Part shown: piece after piece, positions 1-5,893 of the stretch
Layout of the letters: the number at the start of each line of letters is the position of its first letter
How positions within the stretch are numbered: the stretch's first letter is position 1
DNA from: Myxococcales bacterium
GTDB taxonomy: Bacteria; Myxococcota_A; Bradymonadia; Bradymonadales; Bradymonadaceae
Direction: 5' to 3'
Assembly (NCBI GenBank): GCA_007120615.1
Contig: SKNI01000104.1
Span: 1 to 11,378, forward strand
Length of the DNA: 11,378 bases
The notes under the pieces: model-generated
Told to the model about the DNA's origin: nothing
Seen by the model: only the letters and a program-made list of their open reading frames with translations
Database searches by the model: none
Translations under genes and position numbers: made by a program

Positions 1-1870
1 CGGAGCTGACGATGACGTCCATGCCTTCTGCCAGAAAGGTCAACACTCGCTCCATCTCGGGAGTGGTGCTGTCGATGGAGTTGATAGCGTGAACGTGAAA
101 ATCTCCCGAGAGAGCGCCCGAGGTATCGAGCACCTGTGCGATCTCGGCGCTCACTTCCACAGAATCGCCGGCGACTACTTCGATAAGCTCTCCGCCGTTC
201 TCGCGGGTGTCTGCGGGCCACAATGACCACTCCATTCCCCGGCTGACCACGACCCGATAGGACCCCTGAGGCACCACAAAGGTGTGATCTCCACTGACCC
301 CGACCCACTCCACGACCGCGAACTCACCGGGCAATTGGTCAAAGGTGGCGTCTTGCCAATTGGAGTTCTCTTTGAGGGGACAATCATCTTCGCAGATGAG
401 CGTCACCCGCGCCGGTGTTGGGTCTCCGTCGGGAGTCCGAACGCTGACCTCCACGGTGCCCGCCAACTCAATCGCCAGATCCGCCACGGTCTCCGTGGAG
501 TCAGCACCCACGCTCACCGATTGCGGAGAGAGGGTGACCTGACCGGGAAGATTGGCAACCACGGTATAGGACCCGGTGGGCAGCCTCATCGAATAACTCC
601 CGTCCGATCCGGTGAGCGTCTGATTCATGGTGCGTCCCTGGTCGTCCACGGCGGAGACCCTGGCTCCCAAAGCCGCTGCTCCCGCCGTATCCAGGACCAT
701 TCCGTCGACGGCGCCGGTCTCAGCTCCCAACTCTTCGTAGATGACGTCGGTCATCGTCGAGAGCGACCCGTCGGAGACATAAAGCCAATGCTCCACCTCG
801 CCGACTCCACCGGGCTCGATATGCAGAATCCCCGACATATCAGCGAGCTGCGATCGCGATGAGAGCAGGGTCGTAATGATATCGGTGCGCCCCAGAACGG
901 AAGCCACCACGTTGAAGATCGTCAGATACGACCCGCTCACCGGCAGGTCGGCCGGGATATTCTCATCAGGCCTCGGCATATAAGCCACACCCGATTCGCT
1001 TCCAATAAACGCCAGATAGGGAAGAAGATCGGGATTGGGATTGAGAAGGCCCAGACGCTCATATCCAAATCCACCGAGGCTGCTCAAGGGATTAAAAAAC
1101 GCTCCGTCTCCACCACTGGCGAAGAGGTGACTGACCACGATGTCGAGCTGTTCCTCTCCCTCATTCTCCATCATCGAGAATACCCGCAACCCCTGATCTC
1201 CGGGCCGCAGAATATAATAAATGGTGATCTTCAAAGGCATCACATCGTCGGGCTTGAGCTCAAAGGAGTTCGCCAGGGATTCATTCAACTCGGCGATCAT
1301 TCCCTCTACGTTTAAGTAGTCCAGAATCTCCGAGGTCCCCGTCACCGCCAGGACTCCCGCTCCCTCGGAGCCGTCGCGAAGAATCTCGAAGGTCTCCGGC
1401 GTGAAGGTCTGATCGGCGTTCAAAAAGAGACAGAGCTCCTGCAGAATATTTCCGCCGGCGCTGTCCAGACGGGACTCCGCATCGATGACGTTTCCACCGA
1501 AGGGACAGACGCTCATATTTCGGTCGGCCCCGCCCACCACAAACCGAGCCTGGTCATTTTCCAGGATGAAGTCGCCGATCTGGCCCGTGATATTGCTCCC
1601 ACCGATGAGCTCAGACTCATCGGAGACCTCAAAGACACTCACCGACCCACCCGGGTCGGGGGCATCGTCCAGATAGGAGCGATAATCAAAGGCGACCCGG
1701 TCGGAGTCGCCGTCTCCATCTGCATCACCGTCGGCGATGTCGGCATCGGAATCGCCCGTGACATCGACCCCGGTGTCCACATCGCCCACATCGGTTTCGT
1801 CGACGTCTTCACCGGAACATCCAGCCATCAAAAATAGGAGGGCGAGTAAGGCGGGAAGAAATCGTTTCAT
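1..1870 (-). CDS. Lipoprotein with carboxypeptidase-regulatory-like domain and C-terminal PHP (CehA/McbA-type) metallohydrolase domain; 3' end beyond window
   Basis: An open frame runs leftward from ATG at 1870 to the window edge: 623 codons plus one base, no stop. An AGGT (1877-1880 on the plus strand) lies 6-7 nt upstream of the start. The N-terminus is a lipoprotein signal: MKR, then a Leu/Ala/Phe core, and lipobox LMAGC with Cys18. Residues about 20-56 are an Asp/Gly/Ala-rich tether. Residues about 57-385 are not recognised. Residues about 386-470 read like a carboxypeptidase-regulatory/Ig-like beta domain (G-x-V-x-G...DG-SYSMRLPTGSYTV), and a second beta-rich segment follows to about 585. 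Residues 589-595 are GDFHVHA, followed by a DS pair (600-601) and EGMDVIVSS at the edge. H-x-H after D, then DS, then a hydrophobic strand is the opening signature of PHP-superfamily metallohydrolases such as CehA/McbA; H592 and H594 would bind metal. The remaining metal ligands lie outside the window. Role inferred: envelope-anchored hydrolase, substrate unknown. The gene is divergent from the lipoprotein at 2105. Confidence 0.9.
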   Translation of the reverse strand, partial: MKRFLPALLALLFLMAGCSGEDVDETDVGDVDTGVDVTGDSDADIADGDADGDGDSDRVAFDYRSYLDDAPDPGGSVSVFEVSDESELIGGSNITGQIGDFILENDQARFVVGGADRNMSVCPFGGNVIDAESRLDSAGGNILQELCLFLNADQTFTPETFEILRDGSEGAGVLAVTGTSEILDYLNVEGMIAELNESLANSFELKPDDVMPLKITIYYILRPGDQGLRVFSMMENEGEEQLDIVVSHLFASGGDGAFFNPLSSLGGFGYERLGLLNPNPDLLPYLAFIGSESGVAYMPRPDENIPADLPVSGSYLTIFNVVASVLGRTDIITTLLSSRSQLADMSGILHIEPGGVGEVEHWLYVSDGSLSTMTDVIYEELGAETGAVDGMVLDTAGAAALGARVSAVDDQGRTMNQTLTGSDGSYSMRLPTGSYTVVANLPGQVTLSPQSVSVGADSTETVADLAIELAGTVEVSVRTPDGDPTPARVTLICEDDCPLKENSNWQDATFDQLPGEFAVVEWVGVSGDHTFVVPQGSYRVVVSRGMEWSLWPADTRENGGELIEVVAGDSVEVSAEIAQVLDTSGALSGDFHVHAINSIDSTTPEMERVLTFLAEGMDVIVSS

Positions 1871-1947
1871 GGCAGTACCTGGTTGGAGGGATCAATTGTC
1901 TCCCACGGTACGCAAATTTGACCAGCGGCACAAGGAATCGGCCGTTT

Positions 1948-1973
1948 TCGGAGCGCGGACGTCCCCGCTCCGA
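1948..1973. repeat. 26-bp near-perfect palindrome, candidate operator
   Basis: The left arm TCGGAGCG and right arm CGCTCCGA flank a core GGACGTCC. Of 13 base pairs in the dyad, 12 match; only c1956/c1965 fails. It lies centrally between divergent start codons (78 bp from the left one, 132 bp from the right one). There is no loop beyond the core and no T-tract on either side, which favours a dimeric-regulator site over a terminator. No specific regulator family is recognised. Confidence 0.55.
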
Positions 1974-2091
1974 CGCTGGCACGGGCCGTGCAAACACCAC
2001 CCCACAGAAATCACGAGCCCCGAAAATCAACGATTTCGGAGCAATCTTTACCCGGAGTTGGAGTATTCGCTCCACGATCATGACCGAATTT

Positions 2092-2096
2092 GGAGA
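2092..2096 (+). promoter_or_regulatory. Ribosome binding site fixing the start at 2105
   Basis: GGAGA ends 8 nt before ATG 2105, a normal Shine-Dalgarno spacing. A TTG two bases upstream, at 2090, is in frame but overlaps this site, so the ATG is the better start. It also puts the basic MKK of the signal peptide at the N-terminus. Confidence 0.7.
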
Positions 2097-2104
2097 ATCA
2101 CAGA

Positions 2105-2725
2105 ATGAAAAAGCTACTGATGATAGGACTTGTCATTTCCCTGGTGGGATGTGGAACGTCGGAGCAAAATGATATCGCACTTCACCAATGCGAGTATCAG
2201 GAGCAGGCGGTAGCCTGGGACGAGGAAAGTCCCGATGGCGTACTCCCCGAGACGCTTCTGGCCTTTGCAGAGGTTGGGATTGACGACGTCGCAGCCCAGG
2301 TAGTTTATCACGACGGCGAGGAGAGTCTTTCCTTTGAGATCGTCCGCCGGGGAGATAGCGCCTACCACATGGAAGCCGACGGATGCGGCTCGCACCTCGA
2401 GATTCCCCTGACTCTATCCTTTCGAAGCAACGATAACGACACCTTCGATGAGGTCTTCGAACTTCGGGCCCGGCACTCCAGCGGGCAACTCGCCGTCAGT
2501 CATTCCTTTGACCTCGACGAACTAAGCGGGAGCTTTGATCCAGAAGCAGTGGAAGAAGATGGCTCGATTTATGGCTACTCCCTCAACGGCAACCTGCGCC
2601 CCGAAGGCGGAGACCTGGCAGTCCACGTTCATGTCGAGGTTCACCAGGGCGATACAGTTTCCAGCCATCACGAGCAGCATTGGACCTGGGAGTGGTCAAA
2701 TGACGGACCTGAGGACGACGACTGA
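2105..2725 (+). CDS. Small acidic lipoprotein of unknown function with His-rich C-terminal strand
   Basis: A 206-residue protein of no family I recognise. MKKLLMIGLVISLVGC is a compact lipoprotein signal with lipobox LVGC; Cys16 would be lipidated. The next residues are GTSEQ with no Asp at +2, so outer-membrane sorting would be expected if an E. coli-like Lol rule holds. The mature part is acidic and looks beta-rich, with two further cysteines (C29, C94) that could form a disulfide. Near the C-terminus an alternating strand VHVHVEVH (H174, H176, E178, H180) is followed by HH (188-189), H192 and a WTWEW segment, then a DDD tail. The clustered His on one face of a strand could bind metal, but this is only an inference. 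The start is chosen from the GGAG ribosome site and the signal peptide. The large lipoprotein at 2858 follows after 132 bp on the same strand and may be cotranscribed. Confidence 0.85.
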   Translation: MKKLLMIGLVISLVGCGTSEQNDIALHQCEYQEQAVAWDEESPDGVLPETLLAFAEVGIDDVAAQVVYHDGEESLSFEIVRRGDSAYHMEADGCGSHLEIPLTLSFRSNDNDTFDEVFELRARHSSGQLAVSHSFDLDELSGSFDPEAVEEDGSIYGYSLNGNLRPEGGDLAVHVHVEVHQGDTVSSHHEQHWTWEWSNDGPEDDD

Positions 2726-2857
2726 CCTTTCAACTCTCATTCTCAAATCAAATATAGCGATAAAAGGTTGAAGCCCCTCTTCTACAGTGCTATTCGAATC
2801 CCCAACGTATCGATTGATGCTTCCAACTCCAATCACTGTCTAGTTCGGGCCCCAAAA
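2726..2857 (+). other. Spacer between two co-directional lipoprotein genes
   Basis: This 132-bp spacer has lower GC than its neighbours and has no hairpin plus T-run, so I see no terminator for the upstream gene. TTGAAG (2768-2773), 17 nt, then TATTCG (2791-2796) is a possible but weak promoter (7 of 12 consensus bases). The spacer is open in the frame of the downstream gene from a TTG at 2768, but the encoded 30 residues lack signal-peptide character and precede a proper signal peptide, so I treat it as untranslated. Confidence 0.35.
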
Positions 2858-5800
2858 ATGATGATCCGCACCACTCTGAGCCGTCTTGGAGCACTACTTA
2901 TTTTCTTGGTTCTATCGCAGGGAATCGTCGCCTGCGCGGGAACCGATGACCCAATCGATTCAGACGATGCTGGCCATGGCGATGCCGACGTTGTCGACAT
3001 CGACGCCCGAGGCGACAGTGACCCGGATGCCCGGGGTGATGCCGACGCCCACGGGGACGCTGATCCCGATGCCGGGGGAGATGCTGACTCCGACCCTCCG
3101 GGAGATGCCGACACTGATCTTCCCGACGCCGGAGGGGAGTGCGTAGACGGGGCCACACGATGCGGAATGACCAATGTAGAGCACTGCGTCGGCGGAGAGT
3201 GGCAGGTAGACACGACCTGCTCTCTGGGATGCGAAGACGGCGAGTGCAGCGCTACCGATGCCACCTGCGAACCCGATACCACCCGTTGCTATCGAAGCTC
3301 TGTCCAGCGCTGCAACCGCGAGGGAACCGCCTGGCTACACGATGAAATTTGCCTCGAAAGTTGTGACCAGGGTCTCTGCGAGGGAACCTGTGAGCCCGGC
3401 GAATTCCGATGCAACCAGGATATTCGAGAGAGCTGCGACGGAACCGGCACCGATTGGAGCACCGAAGAGACCTGCGCGCTGGGATGCCAATCCACAGTCT
3501 GCGTGACCCCGGAGCTTGAGATCCCCGGCACCATTGTCGAATTGTCGGGCACCCACGTCTACGAAGACTGTGTAGAACTCTCCCTTGGCGGAGTTCTGCG
3601 AGTCCCGGCCGGAGAGAAACTCGAGATCCACGCCCGATGCCTCACGATCAGTGAGAGTTCGTCCATCGAGATCGGAGCCGGGGCCCGGCTACGCGCTCAT
3701 ATCGTCGAAGATGTCCTCATCGAGGGTAGCATCACCGGCGGCGACGAGGCCTCGATTGAGTCTCTCGACACCCTGGTCCTTTCCGGAAATCTGCAATCGT
3801 CGCGATCCATCCTTCGTGCCGACTCTCTCTCCATCGAACAGGGCGCCAGCACCTCGGGCAGCAGCCTCAACGCTGCTCTCTACGGAGACCACTTCTCCAA
3901 CGAAGGAAGCCACTCCGGAATCGTCTCGGTGATGCCACCGACCCCCATCGAATCCTCCACCCATCCCGGTGAATTTACCTGGAATCTCTCCGGTGATGAC
4001 GTAGTTGTGACCTGGAATCGACCTTTTTCTGGCGCCGCCGGCTATTATGTCGCCGTCGGTGACGACGTGCCCGGCCCTGGCCAGGCGACCTTCAGGACAA
4101 CGGAATCTATCGCCCTTCCGCTCTCCCAATTTGAGCCCGGGGAAAACCGAGTACGGATCGTCTCGGTCAACGCCGACTCCGAAGTGGGCACCTTTTTCGA
4201 AGAATTAGTCATCGATTTCAACGCCCGCCCCCCCCGGGTCTCCTCCACCAGCCACCCCGAAAGCGACGTCTGGGGCGGAACCGACGACGTCCATTTGAGC
4301 TGGAGCGACCCCTCCGATGTGGATGACGATTCCCTCACCGGGTATTTCTACGTATGGGATCGCCAGGCTGACACCCTCCCCGTACCATCCAACGGGACCT
4401 TCGATGACCGAAACTCCCTACTTTTGGCGGACCAGGATCCAGGAGTCTGGTTCTTTCATATCGTCAACATCGACCGAATGGGGCGCACCTCCCCGCTGGT
4501 TGGCCGCTACCGCGTTCAAATCGGAGCGCAGCCGGCCACCGGAAATATCGCCGGCACCATCACCGACTCCGATACCGGGGAGCCCATCCGGGGTGCCACT
4601 GTGTTGCTCAACGGGGGCCTGGAGCGCACTCGAAGCGGGTCGACCGGCGATTATACTTTCGCCGGAACGGTCCTTGCCGCAGCCGACCCCTACCGAGTCT
4701 CTGTTCGCGCCGTCGGCTACCAGAGCGAAGAAGAATTGGTTCAAGTCGACGCCGGCTCAGCCCAGATTCAAGACTTCGCGCTGGCTCCCGACCCGACCTT
4801 CGATCAGACCCTCATCAATCTTGGCTGGGAGATATTCATCCGGGATGTGGCGCCCGTCTCTCCCTCCGTAGCCATGGGCCCAGCGGGTCGCTTTATCTGG
4901 GCTACCACCGCTCAGGCCGGTGGCAGCGAAGACCTCTCCATCCACCACACCAATGGTGAACTCATTCACCGAGAATCGACTCTCGATCAATATCAACATC
5001 ACCCACCCACCCGGCTGGGTTGGCAGGGTAATGAATTCTACGCCATCGACAATTATCGCTGCGGCTACGACGACCAACTCAGTCCCGGTCATGGTTGGAG
5101 TTGCCTGCAGATGCGCACCTGGGATCGGACCGGTTCGATCCTCAACGGGTGGTTGCGATGGCGCAATAGTGGCCAGACCAGTTCGGCCTCGGTAGCCTTT
5201 AATGGAAGCACATATGGGACCTTCTTCATCAGCTACCATACTATGTATTTTCGGGAACTCACCGAAGCCCTGGCCTTCGCCGACGGAGAGTCTCCGACCC
5301 AACATACAACGATGTCATCGGGACATTACGACAGCCGTGCCAGCTCTATAACCAACACCCTCTGGGACGGCACGGGCTACGCCACCGCCTGGATCATCGG
5401 GCGGACTGACGATGATTCCACCTCCACTCTATTTTTCGGACGCTGGGATAGCAGCCTCGAGGAACTCCAGGCTCCCATAGAGATCGATCCGGTGCGGGTC
5501 TCCCACGATATCGGGCTCCAGTGGGATGGCACGCGCTATCATTTACTCTACTTCCTCCAAGATGGATCAGCGAGCAGCCTCGTGATGCGCACCATCGAAC
5601 ACGACGGAACGGTCAGCCCTCCTACTTTGATCTCCGATGAACCCGACTGGCGCGAAGGTCTCTCTCTGGAAAGCGACGGCGATCACCTGATTCTGGCCTG
5701 GACCCCTGAGGGCAGCGATCGCACTCACCTTGAGGTGCGCAGCGTCGAAGACCACTCCCTGATCGAGACCCATGAAGTCGACGGGGTTCGACCGCGCCTT

Positions 5801-5884
5801 TCGATCAACCCCGAAATCGGTGCCGGTGTTCTGCTCTACCAATACAACGATCAGACCTGGAGTCGGTCCGTCGAACTCTATTGA
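2858..5884 (+). CDS. Large modular surface lipoprotein: Asp-rich tether, six-Cys repeats, FN3/Ig-like, carboxypeptidase-regulatory-like and propeller-like regions
   Basis: A 1008-residue protein from ATG 2858 (an in-frame ATG follows at 2861). The start is chosen because MMIRTTLSRLGALL...GIVAC is a lipoprotein signal with Cys26; no good Shine-Dalgarno precedes it. Order: Asp/Gly/Ala tether (27-94); three six-cysteine repeats (95-215) with spacing C-x6-C-x7-C-x10/12-C-x3-C-x4-C, probably disulfide knots; a beta-rich, possibly beta-helical part (about 221-341); two Ig/FN3-like domains (about 361-455 and 457-556), the second containing HLSWSDP; a carboxypeptidase-regulatory/CNA-B-like domain (about 561-644; GxIxGTITDSDTGEPIRGATV); and a C-terminal region (about 645-1008) with repeated TRYHLLY/GYATAW-like strands (G-T-x-Y/F) suggesting a beta-propeller. 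No catalytic motif is visible. Such modular lipoproteins are typical of Myxococcota-like predators and may bind glycans or proteins at the surface (inference). The stop lies 9 bp from the stop of the convergent 5894-9970 gene. Confidence 0.9.
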   Translation: MMIRTTLSRLGALLIFLVLSQGIVACAGTDDPIDSDDAGHGDADVVDIDARGDSDPDARGDADAHGDADPDAGGDADSDPPGDADTDLPDAGGECVDGATRCGMTNVEHCVGGEWQVDTTCSLGCEDGECSATDATCEPDTTRCYRSSVQRCNREGTAWLHDEICLESCDQGLCEGTCEPGEFRCNQDIRESCDGTGTDWSTEETCALGCQSTVCVTPELEIPGTIVELSGTHVYEDCVELSLGGVLRVPAGEKLEIHARCLTISESSSIEIGAGARLRAHIVEDVLIEGSITGGDEASIESLDTLVLSGNLQSSRSILRADSLSIEQGASTSGSSLNAALYGDHFSNEGSHSGIVSVMPPTPIESSTHPGEFTWNLSGDDVVVTWNRPFSGAAGYYVAVGDDVPGPGQATFRTTESIALPLSQFEPGENRVRIVSVNADSEVGTFFEELVIDFNARPPRVSSTSHPESDVWGGTDDVHLSWSDPSDVDDDSLTGYFYVWDRQADTLPVPSNGTFDDRNSLLLADQDPGVWFFHIVNIDRMGRTSPLVGRYRVQIGAQPATGNIAGTITDSDTGEPIRGATVLLNGGLERTRSGSTGDYTFAGTVLAAADPYRVSVRAVGYQSEEELVQVDAGSAQIQDFALAPDPTFDQTLINLGWEIFIRDVAPVSPSVAMGPAGRFIWATTAQAGGSEDLSIHHTNGELIHRESTLDQYQHHPPTRLGWQGNEFYAIDNYRCGYDDQLSPGHGWSCLQMRTWDRTGSILNGWLRWRNSGQTSSASVAFNGSTYGTFFISYHTMYFRELTEALAFADGESPTQHTTMSSGHYDSRASSITNTLWDGTGYATAWIIGRTDDDSTSTLFFGRWDSSLEELQAPIEIDPVRVSHDIGLQWDGTRYHLLYFLQDGSASSLVMRTIEHDGTVSPPTLISDEPDWREGLSLESDGDHLILAWTPEGSDRTHLEVRSVEDHSLIETHEVDGVRPRLSINPEIGAGVLLYQYNDQTWSRSVELY
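2936..3139 (+). repeat. Degenerate Asp/Gly/Ala-rich tandem repeat (lipoprotein tether)
   Basis: Within the lipoprotein gene, from just after the lipidated cysteine to the first Cys repeat, the DNA consists of degenerate units built on GGxGATGCCGAC-like codons that give runs of GDAD, DPDAGG and similar. The protein segment is highly acidic, has no hydrophobic residues to pack, and should be an extended stalk. A shorter tether of the same type follows the lipobox of the divergent gene (about 1813-1703). Confidence 0.7.
3140..3502 (+). repeat. Three six-cysteine repeat units in the lipoprotein
   Basis: Units lie at 3140-3247, 3266-3379 and 3389-3502. Each carries six cysteines with nearly fixed spacing (C-x6-C-x7-C-x10/12-C-x3-C-x4-C), with Arg before the second Cys and Trp between Cys 3 and Cys 4. 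Eighteen cysteines with even spacing in an exported protein imply three disulfides per unit. The repeats are recognisable as protein but only loosely similar as DNA, so they are old duplications. Confidence 0.85.
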
Positions 5885-5893
5885 GACACCCGC

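Larger units (their letters stand above)
1871..2104. promoter_or_regulatory. Divergent intergenic region between two lipoprotein genes
   Basis: This 234-bp spacer separates the start codons of the leftward gene (1870) and the rightward gene (2105), so promoters for both should lie here. I could not place a convincing -35/-10 pair on either strand. What is visible is dyad symmetry: a strong palindrome at 1948-1973, a weaker CCGAAA...TTTCGG inverted repeat at 2020-2039, and a short TGGAG...CTCCA stem at 2059-2074. The hexamer TYGGAG (or its complement) occurs at 1883, 1948, 1968, 2036, 2058 and 2090. No dyad is followed by a T-run, so these are not obvious terminators. Assignment as regulatory DNA rests on position and symmetry only. 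Confidence 0.5.

Noticed and set aside
284..862. 192-codon plus-strand open frame
   Set aside because: It is antisense to the lipoprotein/PHP gene, which has a clear signal peptide and domain signatures.
1948..1973. Palindrome as a rho-independent terminator
   Set aside because: No T-run follows on either strand and it sits between divergent gene starts, where no transcript should end.
2768..2857. TTG start giving a 30-residue N-terminal extension of the large lipoprotein
   Set aside because: The extension is not signal-peptide-like, has no ribosome site, and would bury the lipoprotein signal that begins at 2858.
2936..3139. Asp-rich tandem repeats as a CRISPR-like or calcium-binding RTX array
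   Set aside because: There are no constant direct repeats with unique spacers, and no GGxGxDxUx nonapeptide register. The composition fits a flexible tether.
4757..5305. 182-codon minus-strand open frame
   Set aside because: It is antisense to the propeller-like region of the large lipoprotein and has no features of its own.
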